Source: Bacteroidia bacterium (lineage in GTDB: Bacteria > Bacteroidota > Bacteroidia > B-17B0 > Aurantibacillaceae). From it: a stretch of 14,104 bases of DNA. Shown piece after piece: positions 7,987 to 14,104 of this stretch (position 1 is the stretch's first letter; the number at the start of each line of letters is the position of its first letter). Where the stretch lies: assembly GCA_014379485.1 (NCBI GenBank), contig JACMLS010000808.1, forward strand, positions 1-14,104, read 5' to 3'. Below the pieces are notes generated by a model. That model saw nothing but the letters and a program-made list of their open reading frames with translations. It was not told the DNA's origin and did no database searches. The position numbers and the translations under genes are program-made.

Positions 7987-10900
7987 ATGGCTAATATCAA
8001 CATGTATAAAATATTCAATAACGTTGTGGGTTGGCTCGTTTTTATTGCCGCCACCTTTACTTACGTTGCAACCATTGAGCCAACTGCCAGTTTCTGGGAC
8101 TGTGGCGAGTACATTTCCTGCGCTGCAAAACTTGAGGTAGGTCACCCGCCCGGTGCACCTTTTTTCCTTTTGCTTGGTCGTATTTTTATCTGGCTCGGGG
8201 GCGATAATCCTACAACAATGGCCAAATGGGTAAACGTTTTATCAGCACTCTGCAGTTCTTTCACCATCTTGTTTTTGTATTGGTCAATTACCCGTTTAGG
8301 TGTTAAAATGGTAAAGATCCGTAAACAGGAATTTACCTCAGGCCGTCAAATGGCAGTGATCATTTCAGGTATTATAGGTGGGCTTGCATATTGTTTTTCT
8401 GATTCGTTCTGGTTCTCTGCCGTAGAGGGCGAGGTGTACGCAATGTCTTCTTTATTTACTGCTGTTGCTTTCTGGGCCATTTTAAAGTGGGAAGAAGAAG
8501 CCGACAACCCTTCATCTGTAAGGTGGCTTATTTTTCTTGCCTACCTCATTGGCCTCTCAATAGGCGTCCATTTACTTAACTTACTTGTTATACCTGCGGT
8601 GGTCTTTATTTTCTACTTCCGCAAATACAAATTTAAGTTCTGGAGTTTTTGCATTGCAGGCGTTGTTTCTATTATTCTTTTAGGAGGAATTCAGGGACTT
8701 CTCATTCCTAAAATTGTAAAATTCTCAGCAGATTATGAGTTATTCTTTACGAATAAATTGCACGCTGGCTTTAGTACCGGAACAGTAATTTATTTTGTAC
8801 TCCTGTTAGTTGCTCTGCTGTTAGGAATTCTTTCTTCAATAAAAAGAAACAAGGGGCTGCATATTGCATTTATTGTTACCAGTAGTTTGTTTGCACTTCT
8901 TGTTGTTATATCAGGTCACGGTGCAGGTGCTGTTTTTACCAGGATAATTGTTGTTGGAGGAATAGTTGCGGGCCTCGCCTTTCTGCAAAAGAGACCAAAA
9001 GTTTTACATCATATTCTTGTAAGTTTTGTAGTGTTGTTAATGGGTTACTCCACGTATTTTGTACTCGTTATCCGCTCCCAGGCAAACACGCCTATGGATG
9101 AGAATAATCCTGAAAACGCCATCTCACTTCTTTCTTATTTAAATCGTGAGCAATACGGCGACTGGCCAATTCTCTATGGCCCATACTACAATGCAGAATT
9201 AGATCCGGCACAACCTTATAAAGACGGAGAACCTATTTACGGAAAAAATAAAGAAACCGGCCGGTATGAAGTTATTGACGACAGAAAAAATTCTATTCCT
9301 AATTACGATAAAAATTTCTGTACAATTTTTCCAAGAATGTGGAGCCAGCAAGGCGGTCACGAATCCTCTTATCGTGTATGGGGACAAATAGAGGGGCGCG
9401 ATAGCGGAAAACGAGACGACAAAGATAACCCCGTCATGGTACCAACCTTCGGGGAAAATTTAAGGTACTTCTGGCACTATCAGATGGGTTATATGTATTG
9501 GCGTTACTTTATGTGGAATTTTGTTGGAAAGCAAAACGATATTCAAGGTCTTACCAATAACGTCTCAGAAGGAAATGCTATTTCAGGCTTTAATGGAATT
9601 GATAAGGCTTGGACCGGCATTGATCAGCAAAAAATGCCTTACGCTACACGAAACAATAAAGCCACCAACCATTTTTATTTCCTTCCGCTTATTTTAGGAT
9701 TAATAGGTTTCATCTTCCATTGCGTCCGGCATCCTAAAGATTTTTTCGTCTGCCTCTTACTCTTTTTCTTTACAGGGATTGCCATTGTGATTTACCTGAA
9801 TCAATATCCGTTTCAGCCGCGTGAGCGGGATTATGCCTACGCTGCCTCGTTCTACGTCTTTACGGTCTGGATAGGCATTGGTGTGTTCGCAATTTTCGAA
9901 TTGCTCAACGTTATGCGGCTCCCGAAAGTGGCAAGCGCTTCTGTTGCTGCGCTCTTAACCTTATGGATTCCGTTTGTAATGGCTAAAGATGGCTGGGATG
10001 ATCATGACCGCAGCAAACGTACAATGGCACGCGATTTTGCAATTAACTATTTGCAAACCTGCGAAAAAAATGCTGTACTCTTTACCAACGGAGATAACGA
10101 CACCTTCCCGCTCTGGTATGCTCAGGAAACCGAAGGCATACGAACAGACGTGCGTGTAATAAATCTAAGCCTGCTGCAAACCGACTGGTATATAGATCAG
10201 CAACGCCGTGCCGCTTACGATTCTCCTCCAGTTCCGTTTACACTAAGCGCCGACAAATATGTGGGCAGCAAGCGAGAACAGATCTTATTAATTGATGAGA
10301 AAGTAGGATACAGAACTGTAAAAGACGTTATTGATTTTGTTGCTTCTGACGATACGCAGTACAAAAAACTTTACAACGAGCGTTATTACGACTACATTCC
10401 CACACAACAATTACGCATTCCGGTAGACTCAGCAAAAGTAATGAGCATACCTAACCTGGTGCCAAAAGGAATGGAGAACCGAATTGTAAAAAGTGTTGAT
10501 TGGGAACTGAAGAAACAATACATTCTTAAAAACGATCTTATGATTCTGGATCTGCTTGCCGGTTTTGAATGGAAACGTCCGGTTTATTTTGCAGTAACTA
10601 CAGGGCCAGAAAGTTATTTAAGTCTTCAGAATTATTTTCAGTTAGAAGGTCTTGCATATCGTTTGGTACCCATTAAATCTAAACCAGAAGAAATGGTACA
10701 CGGTACACGCGTTGCTGCAGATATCATGTACAATAACATTTTCAACAAACCATTTCAGTTTGGTGGAATGAAAACACCGGGCGTAAATTTGGATGAGAAT
10801 TGTAACCGCATGGCTCAGAATATGCGCATACAAATGACCACACTTGCCTCTGTTTTAATTGAAGAAGGTAAAACAGACAAAGCAAAAAAAGTGCTCGATA

Positions 10901-11274
10901 AAATGATGGAAGAAATGCCCGAAGTAAATGTTCCGTACGACGCCACCTTGTATACAGCAGTTTTATGCCGTTACCAGTTGCGCCAGTACAAAGAAGGAAA
11001 TATGCTGGCAAAAAGATTGTTCGATATTTTTGAAGAAGATTTTTTCATTTACGACAATATGGCAAACGATTATAAGGTTGCTTATGGCCGCGAGGTAGAG
11101 CAGTGCGCTGCAGTAATGCAAAGGCTGGAAAGTATTGCCAAAACTTATAACCAGAATGAACTTGCCCAGGAGTTTAAAGCACGCCTTACACAAATGGGCC
11201 TTGCAGGACCAGAAGGCCCACAACCTGCGCAACCAACCGGACCTGAAATGAAATTGCCGCTTGATAAACAATAA
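7987..11274 (+). CDS. GT117/DUF2723 GT-C-type membrane glycosyltransferase, paralog 2
   Basis: 1,095 residues, by eye about 70% identical to the protein encoded just upstream and with the same layout: EPTASFWDCGEY (31-42), GHPPGAP (52-58), a central run of membrane helices, RERDYAYAASF, NGDNDTFPLWYAQ and a TPR-like C-terminal region. It differs in three places: the membrane segment around residues 250-315, a longer hydrophilic loop near 465-485 (QIEGRDSGKRDDKDNP), and a Pro/Gly/Gln-rich tail of ~25 residues (from GLAGPEGPQPAQ) absent from paralog 1. The ATG at 7987 is used; Met6 (8002) is an alternative that matches the paralog equally well. The stop overlaps the next start as TAATG, so translation of the deacetylase is probably coupled. 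Tandem copies with diverged loops suggest different acceptors or donors; that is inference. Confidence 0.9.
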   Translation: MANINMYKIFNNVVGWLVFIAATFTYVATIEPTASFWDCGEYISCAAKLEVGHPPGAPFFLLLGRIFIWLGGDNPTTMAKWVNVLSALCSSFTILFLYWSITRLGVKMVKIRKQEFTSGRQMAVIISGIIGGLAYCFSDSFWFSAVEGEVYAMSSLFTAVAFWAILKWEEEADNPSSVRWLIFLAYLIGLSIGVHLLNLLVIPAVVFIFYFRKYKFKFWSFCIAGVVSIILLGGIQGLLIPKIVKFSADYELFFTNKLHAGFSTGTVIYFVLLLVALLLGILSSIKRNKGLHIAFIVTSSLFALLVVISGHGAGAVFTRIIVVGGIVAGLAFLQKRPKVLHHILVSFVVLLMGYSTYFVLVIRSQANTPMDENNPENAISLLSYLNREQYGDWPILYGPYYNAELDPAQPYKDGEPIYGKNKETGRYEVIDDRKNSIPNYDKNFCTIFPRMWSQQGGHESSYRVWGQIEGRDSGKRDDKDNPVMVPTFGENLRYFWHYQMGYMYWRYFMWNFVGKQNDIQGLTNNVSEGNAISGFNGIDKAWTGIDQQKMPYATRNNKATNHFYFLPLILGLIGFIFHCVRHPKDFFVCLLLFFFTGIAIVIYLNQYPFQPRERDYAYAASFYVFTVWIGIGVFAIFELLNVMRLPKVASASVAALLTLWIPFVMAKDGWDDHDRSKRTMARDFAINYLQTCEKNAVLFTNGDNDTFPLWYAQETEGIRTDVRVINLSLLQTDWYIDQQRRAAYDSPPVPFTLSADKYVGSKREQILLIDEKVGYRTVKDVIDFVASDDTQYKKLYNERYYDYIPTQQLRIPVDSAKVMSIPNLVPKGMENRIVKSVDWELKKQYILKNDLMILDLLAGFEWKRPVYFAVTTGPESYLSLQNYFQLEGLAYRLVPIKSKPEEMVHGTRVAADIMYNNIFNKPFQFGGMKTPGVNLDENCNRMAQNMRIQMTTLASVLIEEGKTDKAKKVLDKMMEEMPEVNVPYDATLYTAVLCRYQLRQYKEGNMLAKRLFDIFEEDFFIYDNMANDYKVAYGREVEQCAAVMQRLESIAKTYNQNELAQEFKARLTQMGLAGPEGPQPAQPTGPEMKLPLDKQ

Positions 11275-11879
11275 TGCTGGTAACACCTCCATACTTTGCA
11301 AGGCTATTTTATCCTGAAGCAACCTGGAGAAAAAATACTGACATTAAAAAAATATACCTGACTTTTGACGACGGACCCATTCCTGAAATTACGGAATGGG
11401 TTCTTCATTTTTTAGAATCAGAAAATATTAAAGCCACTTTTTTTTGCGTGGGAAATAATGTGGAGCTCAATCCCACAATTTTTCAAAAAGTAAAAGATGC
11501 CGGCCACAAATGCTGCAACCACACCTTTAACCACATGAGCGGCTGGAAAACACCCAACAAAGAATATTTCGACAATATTGAGATCTGCGATAAATATTAT
11601 TCAAATAAATTATTTCGCCCGCCACATGGCAGAATAACTTTGAGCCAATACTCCACGCTAAAAAAGAAATACGAAATAGTTTTTTGGGATGTGATCAGTT
11701 TTGATTTCGACGCCAACACCACCCCCGAAAAATGTTTACAGAACGTAACAGAACACACAAGAAACGGTTCTGTAATAGTTTTTCACGACAGTATAAAAGC
11801 AAAAAAAAATATGCAATACGCTTTACCGCTTGCCGTAAAATTTTTAAAAGAACAGGGCTACGAATTCGGATTACTCTAA
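11274..11879 (+). CDS. Polysaccharide deacetylase-fold (NodB/CE4) hydrolase, cytoplasmic
   Basis: 201 residues with all NodB motifs: TFDDGP (30-35; D32 catalytic base, D33 metal ligand), HTFNH (83-87; H83 and H87 metal ligands), RPPHG (115-119), a FWDVISFDFD motif (137-146) and VFHDS (169-173; H171). It is a minimal single domain with no signal peptide or membrane anchor, so unlike secreted chitin or peptidoglycan deacetylases it should act in the cytoplasm or on the inner membrane face. The CE4-fold enzyme ArnD, which acts on undecaprenyl-linked sugar, is a precedent. The ATG overlaps the stop of DUF2723 paralog 2 by one base, which points to coupled translation and a shared pathway. Likely reaction: removal of an N-acyl group from an amino sugar; the substrate is unknown. 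Confidence 0.85.
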   Translation: MLVTPPYFARLFYPEATWRKNTDIKKIYLTFDDGPIPEITEWVLHFLESENIKATFFCVGNNVELNPTIFQKVKDAGHKCCNHTFNHMSGWKTPNKEYFDNIEICDKYYSNKLFRPPHGRITLSQYSTLKKKYEIVFWDVISFDFDANTTPEKCLQNVTEHTRNGSVIVFHDSIKAKKNMQYALPLAVKFLKEQGYEFGLL

Positions 11880-11892
11880 AAATATGCCACAG

Positions 11893-11910
11893 TCCCGATA
11901 GCTATCGGGA
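11893..11910. repeat. Perfect 18-bp palindrome TCCCGATAGCTATCGGGA
   Basis: The sequence is its own reverse complement over 18 bp and can fold as a 7-bp stem with AGCT loop. It starts 14 nt after the deacetylase stop. No T-tract follows on either strand, so it is not a standard terminator. From memory, this palindrome recurs between genes in many Bacteroidetes genomes; I could not count it here. Confidence 0.7.
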
Positions 11911-11950
11911 GCGCAAATTTACACAGATTAAATTCGAAGATTATTATTAA

Positions 11951-11994
11951 AAAGCTTGGTGAAAGCTTAGTGTTTCTTTGTGCTCTTAGTGGTG
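11951..11994 (+). repeat. Degenerate CTTnGTG repeat, four copies at 9-11 nt spacing
   Basis: CTTGGTG (11955), CTTAGTG (11966), CTTTGTG (11976) and CTTAGTG (11985) follow each other at 11, 10 and 9 nt. The first two are within an 11-nt tandem repeat, AAAGCTTGGTG/AAAGCTTAGTG. Upstream, ACACAGATTAAA (11921-11932) resembles the fragments that accompany such repeats in other genomes. It occupies the region just before the MORN-repeat gene and argues against translation from the ATG at 11970. Confidence 0.55.
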
Positions 11995-12014
11995 AAAAAA
12001 ATAAATCAATACCG

Positions 12015-12767
12015 ATGAGAAAATTATTTTTTATTCTGCTACTTATTCTTTCCGGAAAAAATTTCTGTCAAACAGATTCAAACGTAGTTGACGGCAAAGG
12101 AATGAAACAAGGCATATGGAAAGAAACCATTGCAGGTACTATCTGGTTCGGAAATTATGCCGACAATAAAAAAGAAGGCAACTGGCGTTGCTACCACGCA
12201 GGCGGAATTTTGCAGCAATTAGTAGAATACAGAAACAATTTAAAGAACGGTTTTGGCATCTGGATAGATAAAGCAAATAATTTTTTTCACGAAGCAAATT
12301 TTACAAATGATACATTGAACGGAAACGAGATCTTTTATTTTTCATCCGGAAAAAAACAAAGCTCTGCTTACTATAAAATGGGAAAACTGAACGGCACAAA
12401 AAAAGTTTTTACCAGCGAAGGAAAACAACAGGAAGAAGCCACTTACACAAACGGAGAACTGAACGGTGCAAAAAAATGGTTTTTCTCATCCGGAAATGTA
12501 AATTCAGAAATGACTTTTAAAAACAACAAACTCAACGGCCCTTACTATGTTTTTTTCGACACAGGTAAAACAAACGAAACCGGTTTTTACCAGAACGATG
12601 AAAGAGAAGGGCTGTTTACAGAATTTCACGCAAACGGAAAAATGAAAACACAGGGCAATTACAAGTCCGGAAAAAAAGAAGGTGTGTGGAAAGAATTTGA
12701 TGAAGCCGGAAAAGAACTCAGCTCAGAAAAGTTTGTGAACGGAGAAGTGAAGGGGAAAAAGAAATAA
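12015..12767 (+). CDS. Secreted MORN-like repeat protein (YwqK/MORN_2 family)
   Basis: 250 residues from ATG 12015. I reject the in-frame ATG at 11970 because 12015 starts a clear signal peptide (MRKLFFILLLILSGKNFCQ) and the stretch before it is repeat DNA. The mature protein is almost wholly a tandem array of 23-24-residue units, about nine from residue ~48 on, with the pattern NGxLNGxxxxFxxSGKxxxxxxY; examples are KMGKLNGTKKVFTSEGK and TNGELNGAKKWFFSSGN. Such repeats form a beta-hairpin solenoid. Homologs are often labelled YwqK-type antitoxin, but no toxin gene is adjacent and the protein is exported, so an immunity role in a classic toxin-antitoxin pair is unlikely. A surface or periplasmic binding role is possible; function unknown. 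The repeats invite unequal recombination, so copy number may vary between strains. Confidence 0.85.
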   Translation: MRKLFFILLLILSGKNFCQTDSNVVDGKGMKQGIWKETIAGTIWFGNYADNKKEGNWRCYHAGGILQQLVEYRNNLKNGFGIWIDKANNFFHEANFTNDTLNGNEIFYFSSGKKQSSAYYKMGKLNGTKKVFTSEGKQQEEATYTNGELNGAKKWFFSSGNVNSEMTFKNNKLNGPYYVFFDTGKTNETGFYQNDEREGLFTEFHANGKMKTQGNYKSGKKEGVWKEFDEAGKELSSEKFVNGEVKGKKK

Positions 12768-12790
12768 TGAAATCGTTCTTATTTATTGGG

Positions 12791-12842
12791 TGGAAGGTTG
12801 GGCGCGCACTCCTCATTCTTCCAATCTTCCATCCTTCCAACC
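12791..12842. repeat. Octamer tandem repeat CTTCCAWY with facing inverted arm
   Basis: Three copies of an 8-mer (CTTCCAAT, CTTCCATC, CTTCCAAC; 12818-12841) lie between the convergent MORN-repeat and UbiA-like genes. TGGAAGGTTGG (12791-12801) can pair with CCAATCTTCCA (12821-12831), 11 bp with one G-T pair, and partly with the third copy. It could act as a bidirectional transcription barrier, although no T-tract follows on either side. Confidence 0.45.
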
Positions 12843-12867
12843 AATCGTAAGCTCTGCTTCAAAAGGT

Positions 12868-13752
12868 TCAGGTGCCTGCTGCCCTAAGCACAACCACACA
12901 AGCAATAACAGCCAGTTCCTGAAAAATAAGCATTCCATCAGCAAAGAAAGAATAATAAAAATCGCCTCGCCTTGTATTTGAAAACAGAACAACCAGAATT
13001 CCGCACAGGGCAGAAAGAATTGTTCCATAAAATAATTCTATTGGAATGCCCTTGGTTAAAAAAATTGCAAGCGGATAAATCAGCAATAAAATTACCGAAA
13101 GAATTTTTGCGTTTCTTACCCCAATAACCACAGGCAGAGAGCGAATGTTGTTTTTTAAATCGTCCCCGTAATCGCGGATGTCGAAAGGAACACAAAGTGC
13201 AGCAATAAAAAGAAACTGGCTCAGATCCCACCAAAGATTTGTATAGTGCGTTTCAGCTTGCCTGAAAAAGAGACGGGGAATTTCAACCGAAACTGCAGTC
13301 CACACAAACGCAATAATGAACGCTTTCATTCCCGGAATTTTTTTTAGGGCAAAAGGTCCTGAAAAATAAAGAATACAAATAACAAGCAGTGGTAAAAAAT
13401 AAAGAATCAGTTTACAGTCAATATAAAAAACAAAAAAAACAATTCCGCAGGCCGCCACCAAATTCATTGCAATAAGTGTTTTCATGTTTTGGATCATCCA
13501 CACATCGCGCACAGAAAGAGAATCGGGAACAGATTCTTTATTCCGCATCATTTTCAGAATTAAAACAATGCGCTGCAATCCGTAAATAAAAAAAACTGAA
13601 AGCGAAACAAGCAGGCAATACCACGGCGCATCTGAGCGGGGATAAAAATCAAGAACAGCAACTGAGAAAAGTGTAAAACAAAATCCGCAAACAGCAATAA
13701 ATAAATTTGAATAAAAAATAAAACTGAGAATATTTTTTAACCCTTTTCCCAT
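12868..13752 (-). CDS. UbiA-superfamily-like integral membrane protein lacking the first Asp motif
   Basis: 294 residues from ATG 13752, which begins 8 nt after the tatD stop. A GTG at 13779 would overlap the tatD end and is less likely. The protein is hydrophobic throughout, with about eight membrane helices. Residues 191-211 (DIRDYGDDLKNN, then RSLPVVIG) match the second Asp-rich motif of UbiA-type prenyltransferases, with D191, D194, D197 and D198. The first motif, normally NxxxDxxxD at the end of helix 2, is replaced by YGLQRIVLI (57-65) with no Asp. So it has the fold and half of the Mg-diphosphate site. It may be a divergent family with a different reaction, or inactive as a prenyltransferase. 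Neighbour tatD shows no functional link. Fold fairly sure, activity unknown. Confidence 0.65.
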   Translation of the reverse strand: MGKGLKNILSFIFYSNLFIAVCGFCFTLFSVAVLDFYPRSDAPWYCLLVSLSVFFIYGLQRIVLILKMMRNKESVPDSLSVRDVWMIQNMKTLIAMNLVAACGIVFFVFYIDCKLILYFLPLLVICILYFSGPFALKKIPGMKAFIIAFVWTAVSVEIPRLFFRQAETHYTNLWWDLSQFLFIAALCVPFDIRDYGDDLKNNIRSLPVVIGVRNAKILSVILLLIYPLAIFLTKGIPIELFYGTILSALCGILVVLFSNTRRGDFYYSFFADGMLIFQELAVIACVVVLRAAGT

Positions 13753-13760
13753 TTCACTGC

Positions 13761-14104
13761 TTATTTTCCAAAAACCCACAAAGCGTTTACCGTTGTTGCT
13801 TTCGCAATTTCCTCTAAAGAAACACCTTTTATTTCTGCCAGTTTTTCTGCCACCAGCTTTACATATGCGCTTTCGTTTCTTTTTCCGCGGTACGGAACGG
13901 GAGGCAAATAAGGTGAGTCTGTTTCAAAAACCAAATGTTTCAGGTCTACATTTTTTAAAACTTCAGGCAAGGTAGAATTTTTATACGTAAGCACTCCGCC
14001 AATTCCCATCTTAAAAGTGCTAAGCGAAATAATTTTTTCCGCTTCTTCCAAAGTTCCGCCAAAACAATGAAAAATTCCTTTCGGTTTTTTTTCGAAAGAA
14101 GAAA
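13761..14104 (-). CDS. TatD-family metal-dependent hydrolase/DNase, 5' part cut by window edge
   Basis: The C-terminal 113 residues of a protein that is normally about 255 residues. Visible motifs are GIFHCFGG (metal-binding His), GIGGVLTYKN, and ETDSPYLPPVPYRGKRNE with the metal-binding Asp, followed by the usual AEKLAEIKG and the conserved Asn before the C-terminal aromatic residue (TTVNALWVFGK). The frame is open to the window edge, so the TTG at 14051 is not the start. TatD enzymes are cytoplasmic 3'-exonuclease-like hydrolases of the amidohydrolase superfamily, linked to DNA repair or RNA turnover. It is followed after 8 nt by the UbiA-like gene, so the two are likely co-transcribed. Confidence 0.93.
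   Translation of the reverse strand, partial: SSFEKKPKGIFHCFGGTLEEAEKIISLSTFKMGIGGVLTYKNSTLPEVLKNVDLKHLVFETDSPYLPPVPYRGKRNESAYVKLVAEKLAEIKGVSLEEIAKATTVNALWVFGK

Noticed and set aside
10742..11322. Antisense open frames opposite the 3' end of DUF2723 paralog 2
   Set aside because: They follow the codon pattern of the sense gene and show no protein family features.
4637..11879. CRISPR array, IS element or phage genes
   Set aside because: No spaced identical repeats, transposase or integrase motifs, or terminal inverted repeats were seen anywhere in the window; the large repeat here is simply the paralogous gene pair.
11970..12014. Start of the MORN-repeat gene at ATG 11970
   Set aside because: The region is CTTnGTG repeat DNA and would bury the signal peptide that begins at 12015.
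12938..13234. Alternative minus-strand frame inside the UbiA-like gene
   Set aside because: Overlaps a protein with continuous membrane helices and a conserved Asp motif; the alternative frame has neither.
13752..13779. GTG start at 13779 for the UbiA-like protein
   Set aside because: It would overlap the tatD coding end by 19 nt; ATG 13752 lies 8 nt after the tatD stop and starts just before the first helix.

Overview
The window looks like chromosome of a member of the Bacteroidota. Most genes lack a Shine-Dalgarno sequence. At least two promoters on the minus strand match the Bacteroidetes form TTG/TTTG-N18-20-TAnnTTTG. The DNA is fairly A/T-rich with a standard code, the tRNA-Gln does not encode its CCA end, and the gene families present (GT117/DUF2723 proteins, an S41 peptidase without PDZ, YwqK-type MORN-like repeats) are common in that phylum. 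I cannot place it reliably below phylum level; Flavobacteriales or a relative is plausible.

Region 1 (1-4138, minus strand) is a probable operon, read right to left. It encodes a secreted S41 serine peptidase with an N-terminal carbohydrate-binding-like beta-sandwich, a secreted SMP-30/NHL-type beta-propeller, and a fused ABC exporter of the cyclic-peptide (PvdE/SyrD-like) family, which is cut by the left edge. A good promoter precedes it, with a duplicated GACATGT site just upstream. A 36-codon ORF ends 17 nt before the exporter start. The set resembles an export-and-periplasmic-maturation cassette for a small peptide. The peptide and any modification enzymes, if they exist, would lie beyond the left edge or be the short ORF itself.

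Region 2 (4385-4548, minus strand) is a tRNA-Gln(TTG) with its own promoter, a small leader hairpin and a Rho-independent terminator.

Region 3 (4637-11879, plus strand) holds two tandem, closely related, roughly 1,060-1,095-residue GT-C-type membrane proteins (DUF2723, glycosyltransferase family 117). They are followed, with a 1-nt TAATG overlap, by a cytoplasmic NodB/CE4 polysaccharide deacetylase-fold hydrolase. This suggests a glycan or glycoprotein assembly unit acting on polyprenyl-linked sugars.

Region 4 (11880-12767) has an intergenic stretch made of a perfect 18-bp palindrome and degenerate CTTnGTG repeats, then a secreted protein built of about nine MORN-like units (YwqK family).

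Region 5 (12768-14104) has a convergent intergenic stretch with an octamer repeat and hairpin. On the minus strand it then has a UbiA-superfamily-like membrane protein that lacks the first Asp-rich motif, and the 3' half of a TatD-family nuclease gene cut by the right edge.
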